Below, piece after piece: positions 26,554 to 34,961 of a stretch of 36,267 nt of DNA (position 1 is its first letter; each line of letters starts with the position of its first letter). This DNA comes from an uncultured bacterium. GTDB taxonomy: Bacteria > Armatimonadota > UBA5829. A program made the translations under genes and the position numbers. The notes under the pieces are model-generated. The model was not told where the DNA came from. It searched no databases and saw nothing but the letters and a program-made list of their open reading frames with translations. The stretch spans positions 1 to 36,267 of the forward strand of contig CALJES010000001.1 in NCBI GenBank assembly GCA_938074205.1, given 5' to 3'.

Positions 26554-27048
26554 ATGGCAAGAGCAAGAAGCTTGGCTAAAAAAGAAGCTCCTGAACTGGC
26601 TCGATGGGAGCCGTGGGACATCTTCCGAGAGATGGATCGCATGTGGGACAGAATGGTGAGAGATTTCTTCTCTTCGCCGTTCTCTTTAGTACGTCCCAAT
26701 TGGGGTTTGCGAGCCGACGTATGTTTTACGCCTGAGGTAGACCTCCGTGAGACCGAGAAGGAGTTTATCCTGTCGGTTGCCTTGCCTGGAATGGAGAAGG
26801 ACGACATCGACATCGACGTAACCGCTGACAGAATCACTATAAGCGGCGAGCGCAAGACAGAAGAGGAGAAGCCAGGAGAGCAGTATCATATCCGCCAGCA
26901 GGCATACGGTGCGTTCAACGTGTCGTACACACTGCCTGCTGAGATCAAACCGAACGATGTCAAGGCAACCTATAAAAACGGTATTCTGGAGGTGACGATG
27001 CCGAAGGCGGAAGTCCGAGAAGCTCAAAAAGTTAAGATCGAGGGCTAA
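26554..27048 (+). CDS. Small heat-shock protein Hsp20
   Basis: The product has 164 residues from ATG 26554, with AGGAGGTGAG about 5-10 bases before it; an in-frame start 18 codons earlier has no ribosome site. The N-terminal arm (WEPWDIFREMDRMWDRMVRDF) is typical. The alpha-crystallin domain (about 60-150) has VDLRETEKEFILSVALPGM, ITISGERK and the motif YKNGILEVTMP (140-150). The C-terminal anchor is only KVKIEG. It is an ATP-independent holdase that binds unfolding proteins. The gene is single and closed by its own terminator. No CIRCE element was found upstream. Confidence 0.95.
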   Translation: MARARSLAKKEAPELARWEPWDIFREMDRMWDRMVRDFFSSPFSLVRPNWGLRADVCFTPEVDLRETEKEFILSVALPGMEKDDIDIDVTADRITISGERKTEEEKPGEQYHIRQQAYGAFNVSYTLPAEIKPNDVKATYKNGILEVTMPKAEVREAQKVKIEG

Positions 27049-27095
27049 TCGGGCAGCCTACGGCGGAGGCGCAGCGTGATCAGATTGACAAGTGA

Positions 27096-27123
27096 GGCGG
27101 GACGGATGTCCCGCCTTTTCTTT
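27096..27123 (+). terminator. Intrinsic terminator after hsp20
   Basis: GGCGGGAC (27096-27103) and GTCCCGCC (27108-27115) form a perfect 8-base stem with a GGAT loop, followed by TTTTCTTT. It closes the hsp20 transcript 47 bases after the stop. Confidence 0.92.
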
Positions 27124-27190
27124 ATAGCGAATCGGCATCCAGAGTGCTAATTATCCCGCCAAACAGAGCAAATCCCCAACGTGCTATAAT

Positions 27191-27892
27191 ATGGCTAAGA
27201 CTGTGGACAGAGTTCAGGCTGTTTGTGAAGCACTTGAGCAGGAATATGGCCGGCCGCACTGGCAGCGGAATGGCAGTGTCCTTGATGAACTGATATCAAC
27301 GATACTGTCGCAGAACACGACGGCCAAACAAGCGCAAAGAGCATTCCAGGCAATCAAGGAAAGATTCGGCGATTGGGAAGCAGTTAGGCATTGCAAACTG
27401 GGCGAATTAAGTGATACCATACGCCTCGGAGGTCTTGCGGAACAAAAAGCACTCAGTATAAAGGCTGTTCTGAATGATATCTATGCTGGGCAAGGAGACT
27501 TAAACCTGGAGTGGTTAAGCGAGGTATCGGAGTCGGAAGCCTTGAATTATCTCCAGTCGTTCCGAGGAGTTGGCCGCAAGACAGCAGCTTGTGTATTGAT
27601 GTTTGGTTTGGGTAGACCCGTCATGCCAGTTGATACGCACGTTTACCGCATCGCCACTCGCCTGGGACTCATAAGACCGCAAGGGATAAACAAAGCACAC
27701 GAAGTTCTGCAGCGTCTTGTGCCGCCTGATATGGTATACTCGTGCCACATCAACTTAGTGAGGCATGGTCGGCAAATCTGCAAGGCACGAAATCCGCGTT
27801 GTCCTGAGTGCGTGCTGCGCGACTACTGCGATACCTATAGACTGGCTAACAGCAGGAGGCACAATGAACAAGGAAATAAAGGGACAGGGTGA
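27191..27892 (+). CDS. Endonuclease III-like DNA glycosylase
   Basis: The product has 233 residues with the helix-hairpin-helix DNA glycosylase fold. FRGVGRKTA carries the catalytic Lys130, PVDTHVYRI carries Asp148, and the 4Fe-4S loop is C197-x6-C204-x2-C207-x5-C213. It would excise oxidised pyrimidines and nick the abasic site in base-excision repair. The family also contains UV-endonuclease-like variants, so I leave the symbol open. ATG 27191 has no ribosome site and directly abuts a TATAAT; a GTG four codons later is an alternative. Its 3' end overlaps the DUF2007 gene by 29 bases. Confidence 0.92.
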   Translation: MAKTVDRVQAVCEALEQEYGRPHWQRNGSVLDELISTILSQNTTAKQAQRAFQAIKERFGDWEAVRHCKLGELSDTIRLGGLAEQKALSIKAVLNDIYAGQGDLNLEWLSEVSESEALNYLQSFRGVGRKTAACVLMFGLGRPVMPVDTHVYRIATRLGLIRPQGINKAHEVLQRLVPPDMVYSCHINLVRHGRQICKARNPRCPECVLRDYCDTYRLANSRRHNEQGNKGTG

Positions 27893-28157
27893 GGACCTAG
27901 TGGTGGTCTATAGGGCAGCCGATGAGTTTGTTGCGGACATTGTTATCGGTCTGCTGAAAAGCGCTGGGATCCCTGCCGTTTTGGAATCGCGCCAGGTACC
28001 GCAGATGGACGGTGTGATGAAAATGGGGGAAGGGTACTGGGGCGACGTTGTCGTACCTCGTACAGATGCCACACACGCAAGAGAGATACTCAAGGCTTAC
28101 GAGCAAACGAGTCAAGAAGCCGCCGATTGGCAGTCTAGTCAACAAGAAGACACCTAG
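27864..28157 (+). CDS. DUF2007-like small protein
   Basis: The product has 97 residues. ATG 27864 follows a perfect AGGAGG with a 4-base spacer, inside the end of the glycosylase gene. LVVVYRAADEFVADIVIGLLKSAGIPAVLES, a variable middle loop (MDGVMKMGEGYWG) and DVVVPRTDATHAREIL match the DUF2007 pattern of a betaalphabeta repeat, sometimes called a putative signal-transducing domain. Its function is unknown. The overlap with the upstream gene suggests translational coupling. Confidence 0.85.
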   Translation: MNKEIKGQGEDLVVVYRAADEFVADIVIGLLKSAGIPAVLESRQVPQMDGVMKMGEGYWGDVVVPRTDATHAREILKAYEQTSQEAADWQSSQQEDT

Positions 28158-28181
28158 TCCTAATAATGCACATGATTGGTC

Positions 28182-29099
28182 ATGTTAGAAATGGACAAAC
28201 AGGATCAGAAGACACACGTTGGCAAATGGCCCCAAAACTGCAAGCTCGCAAGTATAGAGCCGGAGCATCTTCGAAACGTTATTGTCCGAAAGGAAAAGCT
28301 CGCACCGACGGTAACGCTTGTCGAAGTTCGGGCGCCACTTGTAGCGCGATCTGCAAAACCGGGACAATTTGTTATAGTTTGGCCGCATGAAAAAAGCGAA
28401 CGCATTCCGCTTACTATTTCCGACCGTAATCCCGAAACAGGCACGATTACGCTCGTATTCCAGGAGGTTGGTCGAACCACGATCGAGCTCGGGCAAAGGC
28501 AAGTAGGTGAGGAAATCGCGAGCGTAGCCGGCCCTCTGGGTAATCCGACCGAAATAGAGCTATACGGTAGCGCAGTGGTTGTTGCGGGAGGCGTTGGAGC
28601 TGCTATTGCTATGCCAATTGCAAAAGCTCTTAAGGAGATTGGCAATAACTTGGTAGTTATTCTCGGCGCCCGCGAACGTGCGTTGGTCATCCTGGAAGAT
28701 TACATGCGAGCGATTTCCGACCAGCTGATAATTACCACGGATGATGGCTCGTACGGTCGTAAGGGAGTTGTGACCGAACCTCTGCAAGAGCTGGTTTCGG
28801 CTCAGAAGGTTGACTTTGTGTTCACTGCAGGTCCTTTGCCGATGATGAAGGCTGTTGCGCAGGTGACAAAGCCCCATGGTATCAAAACCATTGCAAGCCT
28901 GGACGCGATAATGATTGACGGCACAGGAATGTGCGGAGGCTGCAGGGTTACCGTGGGCAACAAAACATTGTTTACCTGTGTAGACGGTCCAGATTTCGAT
29001 GCCCATTTGGTAGATTGGGACGAGCTACAAGCTCGAAAATCGTTCTACTTTGACGAAGAAAAAGCCCAACTAAAAACTATTGCAGGCAATAAACAATAA
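28182..29099 (+). CDS. NADH-binding flavoprotein subunit NfnA/SudB-like (ferredoxin-NADP reductase alpha)
   Basis: The product has 305 residues from ATG 28182; TTG 28176 and ATG 28191 are alternatives, and no strong ribosome site decides between them. After an unusual 28-residue N-terminal extension it shows NVIVRKEKLAPTVTLVEV, KPGQFVIVWP (FAD domain), RIPLTISD, VAGGVGAAIAMPIAKAL (NAD domain) and an iron-sulfur loop with D246, C251, C254 and C266. One Asp plus three Cys is the known [2Fe-2S] ligand set of NfnA, distinguishing it from PyrK. With the next gene it would form NADH-dependent ferredoxin:NADP oxidoreductase, which couples NADPH to ferredoxin and NAD by electron bifurcation, or the related sulfide dehydrogenase. 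Confidence 0.88.
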   Translation: MLEMDKQDQKTHVGKWPQNCKLASIEPEHLRNVIVRKEKLAPTVTLVEVRAPLVARSAKPGQFVIVWPHEKSERIPLTISDRNPETGTITLVFQEVGRTTIELGQRQVGEEIASVAGPLGNPTEIELYGSAVVVAGGVGAAIAMPIAKALKEIGNNLVVILGARERALVILEDYMRAISDQLIITTDDGSYGRKGVVTEPLQELVSAQKVDFVFTAGPLPMMKAVAQVTKPHGIKTIASLDAIMIDGTGMCGGCRVTVGNKTLFTCVDGPDFDAHLVDWDELQARKSFYFDEEKAQLKTIAGNKQ

Positions 29100-29118
29100 A
29101 TAGTTTGGAGGTGAATAG

Positions 29119-30531
29119 TTGGCCAAAGGGGGAACAAGAAACCCCATGCCCAAGCTGCCACCCGAAATTCGAATCCGCAGCTTCGAGGAAGTGGCATTGG
29201 GCTTCAATGAAGAACAAGCGATAGACGAAGCTGAACGCTGCTTAGGCTGCAAAAACAAGCCTTGTGTGTACGGTTGCCCGGTTAACATCGATATCCCTGA
29301 GTTTATAAGACTCATAAGAGAAGCAAACCCCGTGGCAGCGGCTAGAGTTATCAAGAAAACAAATGCTCTCCCCGCTATCTGCGGGCGTGTATGTCCCCAG
29401 AAGGAACAGTGCGAAAAGGTTTGTGTACTAGCCAAGAAGAGCGAAGCTGTTGCCATTGGAGCATTGGAGCGTTTCGCAGCCGATCAAGAAGCGAAGCACT
29501 CGAACCCTGCAGAGCCGCCAAAGCCAGAAAATCCTGAGCTGTGCAAGTACTGCGTGGCAGTTGTCGGGAGCGGGCCCGCAGGTCTCACTGCAGCAAGCGA
29601 CCTCGCCAGAACAGGCTACTCCGTTACCATATTTGAAGCTCTACATAAGACAGGGGGCGTGCTGCGCTATGGAATTCCGGAGTTCAGACTTCCACGGCAT
29701 ATCCTGGATAGAGAGGTAGACTACGTAAGGTCGTTGGGGGTCAAGATCCTAACAGACGTGGTTATTGGAAAAGCTGTGGGTGTCAAGGATCTGCTGAATG
29801 AGGGCTTCGAAGCCGTTTTTATCGGAACAGGCGCCGGAACGCCTAAGTTCCTGGGTATACCTGGCGAAAACCTGTCCGGCATTTACTCAGGCAACGAATG
29901 GTTAACACGAATCAATTTAATGAGAGCTCACGAGATCGATTACGCAACTCCGATAAAAGTTCCCAAAAGAGCATGCGTAATCGGCGCCGGAAATACAGCT
30001 ATGGACTGCGCCCGGACCGCTTTGCGGCTCGGCGCGAAAGAAGTCACAATAGTGTATCGCCGCAGCCGAGCAGAAATGCCGGCTCGTGCAGAAGAAATTG
30101 AAAATGCAGAAGAGGAAGGTGTTAGGTTCCAACTCCTAACCAACCCTAAACGGTTCCTTGGTAATGAGCGCGGCGCTGTGGAAGCAATCGAGTGTTCCAG
30201 AATGGAACTGGGCGAAGCGGACGAGTCGGGACGTAGACGCCCAATACCGGTGCCAAATTCGGAATTCCGAATAGAATGCGACACTGTTATTGTAGCGCTG
30301 GGACAGAATCCGAATCCTCTCATCCGTATGACTACGCCGGAGCTGGATACCGAACCGTGGGGCGGAATAATCGTAGACCCACGGACAGGAATGACGTCGA
30401 TCCCGGGAGTGTTCGCAGGTGGTGACGTGGTGACAGGCGAAGCTACAGTGATTGCAGCAATGGGTGCTGGTAAAATAGCCGCGGCCGGGATAGACAGCTA
30501 TATTAGACAGAAGCACAACCTCATTATATGA
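29119..30531 (+). CDS. NADPH-binding flavoprotein subunit NfnB/SudA-like (GltD-type)
   Basis: The product has 470 residues. TTG 29119 is well supported by GGAGGTGA 5 bases upstream. The N-terminus carries two cysteine clusters (C41, C44, C49, C53 and C88, C92, C98, C102) for [4Fe-4S] centres. The FAD site VVGSGPAGLTAA is at about 148-159, GGVLRYGIPEFRLP follows, and the NADPH site is VIGAGNTAMDCA. The C-terminal GGDVVTGEATVIAAMGAGK closes the FAD site. It is homologous to the glutamate synthase small subunit, but the NfnA-like gene 19 bases upstream and the absence of a large subunit argue for an Nfn/Sud complex. Confidence 0.92.
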   Translation: MAKGGTRNPMPKLPPEIRIRSFEEVALGFNEEQAIDEAERCLGCKNKPCVYGCPVNIDIPEFIRLIREANPVAAARVIKKTNALPAICGRVCPQKEQCEKVCVLAKKSEAVAIGALERFAADQEAKHSNPAEPPKPENPELCKYCVAVVGSGPAGLTAASDLARTGYSVTIFEALHKTGGVLRYGIPEFRLPRHILDREVDYVRSLGVKILTDVVIGKAVGVKDLLNEGFEAVFIGTGAGTPKFLGIPGENLSGIYSGNEWLTRINLMRAHEIDYATPIKVPKRACVIGAGNTAMDCARTALRLGAKEVTIVYRRSRAEMPARAEEIENAEEEGVRFQLLTNPKRFLGNERGAVEAIECSRMELGEADESGRRRPIPVPNSEFRIECDTVIVALGQNPNPLIRMTTPELDTEPWGGIIVDPRTGMTSIPGVFAGGDVVTGEATVIAAMGAGKIAAAGIDSYIRQKHNLII

Positions 30532-30536
30532 AAACT

Positions 30537-30645
30537 GTATTATTGACCCCATTCGTTGCCAGCCAATGCGACCTGATGATCTCTCCGACTTCAGTGGAAG
30601 TTGGGGTAGTATTATTGACCCCATTCGTTGCCAGCCAATGCGACC
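30537..30645. repeat. Two perfect 37-base direct repeats with a 35-base spacer (CRISPR-like minimal unit)
   Basis: Copies at 30537-30573 and 30609-30645 are identical over 37 bases, beginning GTATTATTGACCCC and ending GCCAGCCAATGCGACC. The spacer (30574-30608) is 35 bases. No third copy is found on either side, there is no long palindrome inside the repeat, and no cas gene is in the window. The dimensions match a CRISPR unit, but two copies cannot prove one. A simple local duplication or a mobile intergenic repeat remains possible. Confidence 0.8.
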
Positions 30646-30807
30646 CCAGCTCAGGTATGTCCAACATTAGCATACAAATCCGAGATAACGTAGACGCCTT
30701 TCTATGTTGCTGCCAAGCTTGATTAACACGATTATGGAATACCGACGTTGACTGTCTGGTTTACGAAGGGTTACAATGCAGTTAATGAGCATCAGAGGAC
30801 AAAGCCG

Positions 30808-31527
30808 ATGCACCGCAAACAAGGTTTCACATTGATTGAGCTTCTCGTAGTGATCGCCATAATAGCCATACTCGCCGCCGTGCTGTTTCCGGTTTTTGCA
30901 AATGCGAAAGAACGCGCCAGGCAGGCGAAATGCCTCGCCAATTTGAGGCAACTCACCAGCGCGCTTAGGCAGTATATGGACGACAACGACGGTAGAGTGC
31001 CACCTATTTCAAAGTACAATTTTCCGAATCTAACCAATTGGTGCGGTACCCTTCAAACATTCGGCGTTACACAGGTAGAAAAGGGTTCACTTTGGCCTTA
31101 CGTTCGAAACCGCGAAGTATACATATGCCCTAGCGACATCGGTCGCGAAGCAAAAGGTCTGGACACTTCGCTTGTTCCGACGGTGGAGCAGCGAAAGGCC
31201 TATCCGCTGTCCTACAGTATGAATGGCGAGCTCAACAAGCGACTTCCGAACGGTTCATACGAATGCATCAAACTGGACTGTTATGCCTCGAGGAAGCTTT
31301 CCAAGATTCTCCTGTTGATCCACGAAAGTCGCAACACGATCAACGACGGGCTGTACCTCTGGAGAGGTAATAATCTCGATACGCCCGATAAGATTCACTA
31401 CGATGGAACAACCGCGAGCTACTGCGACGGCCACGCCCGCTGGGTCAGCAACAAAGAATTGGTGAAGGTCCAGAACACAGGTCAATACACTTACCAATCC
31501 GAATGGGACCCAGATCCTGCAAGATAG
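30808..31527 (+). CDS. DUF1559 / type II secretion prepilin-like protein (H-X9-DG)
   Basis: The product has 239 residues. ATG 30808 follows AGAGGA by 8 bases. The N-terminus is a classic type IV prepilin signal: MHRKQG then [20 protein letters not shown], cleaved after Gly6, with Glu11 as the +5 residue. [21 protein letters not shown] continues the helix. The end holds the H-X9-DG motif (H197 to D207-G208). Such proteins are abundant in Planctomycetes and Armatimonadota and are thought to be pseudopilins exported by type II secretion or type IV pilus machinery. No prepilin peptidase or secretin is nearby. It lies 30 bases before the GH94 gene and may be co-transcribed. Confidence 0.92.
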   Translation: MHRKQGFTLIELLVVIAIIAILAAVLFPVFANAKERARQAKCLANLRQLTSALRQYMDDNDGRVPPISKYNFPNLTNWCGTLQTFGVTQVEKGSLWPYVRNREVYICPSDIGREAKGLDTSLVPTVEQRKAYPLSYSMNGELNKRLPNGSYECIKLDCYASRKLSKILLLIHESRNTINDGLYLWRGNNLDTPDKIHYDGTTASYCDGHARWVSNKELVKVQNTGQYTYQSEWDPDPAR

Positions 31528-31557
31528 AGTCACACCAACTAAGCCGATGGAGGGAAT

Positions 31558-33999
31558 ATGCCTCTAGATGACTACGGATTCTTCACTGAAGATGGGCGCG
31601 AATTCGTGATAACCCGTCCCGACACTCCTGCACCCTGGATCAACTATATTTCAAACGGCCGATACACAGGGCTCGTTTCCAACACCGGCGGGGGATTCAG
31701 CTATTGGGTAGATCCGCGCGACAGCCGCCTCACGCGCTTTCGGTATAATTCACTACCGTGGGACAGGCCCGGAAGATATGTCTACCTAAAAGATCTCGAT
31801 GATATTTACTGGAGCTTATCATGGCAGCCCACTGTTCACGCTTGCACTGATTACGAGTGCAGAATAGGAATGGGCTACCAAACGATTCGCTCTCTTTATA
31901 GAGACATACGTAGCGAGATAACATACTTCGTACCGCTTGAAGATGACCTTGAGATATGGTTAGTCAAACTTCGAAACGAAAGCCTTGACACAAAACGCCT
32001 ACAAGTATTCTCCTACGTAGAGCTGTGTCTGGGTCACGCCCTGGTAGATTTGATTAATCAACCCAATGACCAACACTTCAACATAGCCCGCTTCGATCGC
32101 TCAGACAATGCAATCTATGCAACCAAGAACTACTGGGTAACCCACCGAGGAGTGTCCGTCGCGCAGCCGAATCAAGGTTGGGATAGATACGTGATGTTCA
32201 CCACCGATTTGCCCGTACAAACGTGGGACTGCTCGAAGGACGCTTTTATCGGTAAATGGCGAAGCGAGGAGAATCCGATCGGCATAGAAAACGGGATTTT
32301 ATCCAATACCGACATAACTGCGGGTGATGCTTGCGCAGCACTTCACAGCGAGATTGTCCTTGAGCCCAAAGGGGAGCTCAATTTCGTCGTGATAATGGCC
32401 TGTGTACAAGCCGACAAATATCAGGAAGAGGGACGCAAGCTGATACGCAAATATCGTCAGCCGATAGCGGTCTTAAGAGCGCTTGATCGGGTGAAATCTT
32501 GGTGGAATGAGTATCTGGATTCGGTTATCGTTGAGACGCCGGACAGTGAAATGAACCTTGTTTTAAACACCTGGGCAAAGCGGCAAGCCTGGGTAACCTT
32601 CAACTGCAATCGCAACGCTGGTTATTACCATGGCGGTTTGCTGTTTGGAGTCGGAATTAGAGACCAATGTCAAGACATGATGGGTCCTCTGTTAAGCATA
32701 CCTGAGGCTGTAGCGGAACGACTAACAGAAGTGCTTTCCCACCAATTCCAAGACGGTAGCACTCTGCACAACTATTTCAAACTTACTGGGCAAGGCGAAA
32801 AGACCGGGCACTCGGATACGCCCCTGTGGCTTCCCTTCGCAGTGGTGAACTATTTGAAAGAAACAGCTGACTGGGATTTCCTAAAACGAGTGGTTCCTTT
32901 CCAAGACGGCGGCGAAGCGGATGTTTTGGACCACGTGTTGAGAGCTGTGGACTATGTTTTATCTCAGCTCACTGAAAACCATATGCCGAAGTTTGGTCCC
33001 GGTGACTGGAACGACACTCTGGACTATGTCGGTCGAAAAGGAAAAGGCGAAAGCGTTTGGGTAGCTCATTTCCTATGCTATGTGCTTCGTGAATGTGCCG
33101 AGCTTCTTGAGTATATGGGGCGGCAAATCGTTTGCCCCAGCGCGGCGTATCTCAAGGAAAAAGCCCGCGAGTATCGCCGCGAGTATGAACTTGTAAAGCA
33201 AGCTGTCAACGATCGCTGCTGGGACGGCGAGTGGTATATCAGAGGCACGCGCGACGATGGTGGCGTTATCGGATCGCACATCAATAAAGAGGGTCGAATC
33301 TTTATGAATGCCCAAAGCTGGGCAGTAATATCCGGTGTTGCCGACGAAGCTCGCGCCAAACTTGCAATGGATTCAGCCGACCGGTTGTTGATAACTCAAA
33401 GAGGTCCAAAGATTTTGTCCCCAAGTTATACACAGGTGGACCCCGGGATCGGACTAGCAACCAGATGCGTACCAGGTAAGAAGGAAAACGGCGCCATATT
33501 CAACCATGTAGCGGCGTGGTCTATACTTGCAAACGCGATTATCGGTGAAGGAAATAGAGCGTACGATTACTTCCGCAAAACTATGCCGATGATCCAAGCG
33601 CAATCGGATCCAGACCTGTATAAGATGGAGCCGTATGTTTACTCAGAATACGTCACAAGCGACGACCACCCGACATTTGGTCAAGCTAGTCACTCGTGGC
33701 TAACCGGGTCTGCCGTGTGGATGTTAAGAACAGGTCTTGATTGGATCCTTGGGCTGCGGCCGACATATGAGGGATTGGTGTTGGATCCTTGTATCCCGTC
33801 TGCTTGGAATGGCTTTAGGATGGTGCGTAAGTTCAGAGAGGCCGTTTATGAAGTTGAAGTCAGAAATCCGGACCACGTCCAGCGTGGAGTGGCTAGGATA
33901 GAAGTTGATGGCCTACCTATCACAGGTAAACTGCTGCCGCTTCTTGAGCCTGGGCACACAGGGCGAGTACTTTGCATTATGGGAAAAGAAACACAATGA
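31558..33999 (+). CDS. GH94 glycoside phosphorylase (cellobiose/chitobiose phosphorylase family)
   Basis: The product has 813 residues, close to the 800-820 of cellobiose and chitobiose phosphorylases. ATG 31558 follows GGAGGG. No signal peptide is present, so it acts in the cytoplasm. N-terminal beta sandwich (about 1-280): YISNGRYTGLVSNTGGGFSY. (alpha/alpha)6 barrel: GIRDQCQDMM (366-375), FGPGDWNDTLD with the general acid Asp486, and GSHINKEGRIFMNAQSW. It would cleave a beta-linked disaccharide with phosphate to a hexose 1-phosphate plus a free sugar, saving ATP. The acceptor specificity is undecided. The stop overlaps the next UroD-like gene's start (ATGA). Confidence 0.93.
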   Translation: MPLDDYGFFTEDGREFVITRPDTPAPWINYISNGRYTGLVSNTGGGFSYWVDPRDSRLTRFRYNSLPWDRPGRYVYLKDLDDIYWSLSWQPTVHACTDYECRIGMGYQTIRSLYRDIRSEITYFVPLEDDLEIWLVKLRNESLDTKRLQVFSYVELCLGHALVDLINQPNDQHFNIARFDRSDNAIYATKNYWVTHRGVSVAQPNQGWDRYVMFTTDLPVQTWDCSKDAFIGKWRSEENPIGIENGILSNTDITAGDACAALHSEIVLEPKGELNFVVIMACVQADKYQEEGRKLIRKYRQPIAVLRALDRVKSWWNEYLDSVIVETPDSEMNLVLNTWAKRQAWVTFNCNRNAGYYHGGLLFGVGIRDQCQDMMGPLLSIPEAVAERLTEVLSHQFQDGSTLHNYFKLTGQGEKTGHSDTPLWLPFAVVNYLKETADWDFLKRVVPFQDGGEADVLDHVLRAVDYVLSQLTENHMPKFGPGDWNDTLDYVGRKGKGESVWVAHFLCYVLRECAELLEYMGRQIVCPSAAYLKEKAREYRREYELVKQAVNDRCWDGEWYIRGTRDDGGVIGSHINKEGRIFMNAQSWAVISGVADEARAKLAMDSADRLLITQRGPKILSPSYTQVDPGIGLATRCVPGKKENGAIFNHVAAWSILANAIIGEGNRAYDYFRKTMPMIQAQSDPDLYKMEPYVYSEYVTSDDHPTFGQASHSWLTGSAVWMLRTGLDWILGLRPTYEGLVLDPCIPSAWNGFRMVRKFREAVYEVEVRNPDHVQRGVARIEVDGLPITGKLLPLLEPGHTGRVLCIMGKETQ

Positions 34000-34961
34000 C
34001 TAGTAGAGAGAGAGTAGCACGAACTCTCAGATTTGAAAGGCCGGATCGACTACCATACGATTTCCCTGAACCATATGGCACGGATTTCTTCTACACTGGT
34101 TTGGAGCCGAGTCCGGACATGCGGCCGGCCAACGGTGTTGATGAGTGGGGCGCTGTCTGGAAAAACATCGGAAGTTCTTACCACGGGGAAGTAAAAGAGT
34201 TTCCTCTGAAAGACTGGACTGATCTCAAGAAGTTGCATATACCGGACGTTGCCGCACCACACAGGTGGCAGAAGGTTGAATCGGCACGACGCGAAGCAGG
34301 CGATAAGTTCATACTAGGGTTCGGACTATCAATCTACGAGCGAGTGCACTTCCTCAGAGGACTCGAGAACACGTGGATAGACATATATGAAAACCCGGGG
34401 CCCTTGTCCGAACTTATCGATATCCTCGTGCAGATGAACTTGGAAGTCATAAGTAGATACTCACGCTATGATATAGACGGTTACTTCTTTGGTGACGACT
34501 GGGGTCTACAGAATCGGTTGATGATCTCACCCGAAAAATGGCGGGAGATCTGGAAGCCGGCTTACACAAAGGTCTTCAAAGCTGCGCACGAAGCCGGTAT
34601 GTTTACAGTACTTCACTCGTGCGGTTACATAGTGGATATTTTAGACGACCTTATTGAGATAGGTTTAGACGTCATACACATGGACCAACAGGAAAACATG
34701 GGGCTGGAGCTTCTCGGCAACCGTTTCGCAGGCCGCATAACGTTTTTCTCACCAGTAGATATACAAAACACAATGGCACGCGGTAACCTGGATGAGATTA
34801 AAGCTTACTGCCGCAGGATGGCATCTCTTTTGTGTACTCCTAACGGCGGGTTCATACCAAGATGGTATTCGGACCCGGTGGGTGCCGGACATACTAAGGA
34901 AGCACTGGACGCGATGTGCAGAGAGTTTATAAAAATAAGCGAGGAGTTCGCTCGTGTCTGA
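33996..34961 (+). CDS. UroD-superfamily methyltransferase-like protein with intact HxC...C site
   Basis: The product has 321 residues. ATG 33996 shares ATGA with the GH94 stop, a coupling overlap. RERVARTLRFERPDRLPYDF, VHFLRGLENTWIDIYENP (117-134) and FFGDDWGLQNRLMISPEKW (164-182) are typical of the UroD-like group. It has LHSCG with H207-x-C209 and a later C280, matching the HxC-Xn-C zinc site of corrinoid-linked methyltransferases such as MtaA (a spacing of about 70 residues against their about 77). This argues for methyl transfer rather than porphyrin decarboxylation. It overlaps the DUF362 gene at its end. Confidence 0.82.
   Translation: MTSRERVARTLRFERPDRLPYDFPEPYGTDFFYTGLEPSPDMRPANGVDEWGAVWKNIGSSYHGEVKEFPLKDWTDLKKLHIPDVAAPHRWQKVESARREAGDKFILGFGLSIYERVHFLRGLENTWIDIYENPGPLSELIDILVQMNLEVISRYSRYDIDGYFFGDDWGLQNRLMISPEKWREIWKPAYTKVFKAAHEAGMFTVLHSCGYIVDILDDLIEIGLDVIHMDQQENMGLELLGNRFAGRITFFSPVDIQNTMARGNLDEIKAYCRRMASLLCTPNGGFIPRWYSDPVGAGHTKEALDAMCREFIKISEEFARV

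Noticed and set aside
29119-30531. Glutamate synthase small subunit GltD
   Set aside because: No large-subunit gene is present, and the adjacent NfnA/SudB-like partner with an Asp/Cys3 site fits an Nfn/Sud complex better.
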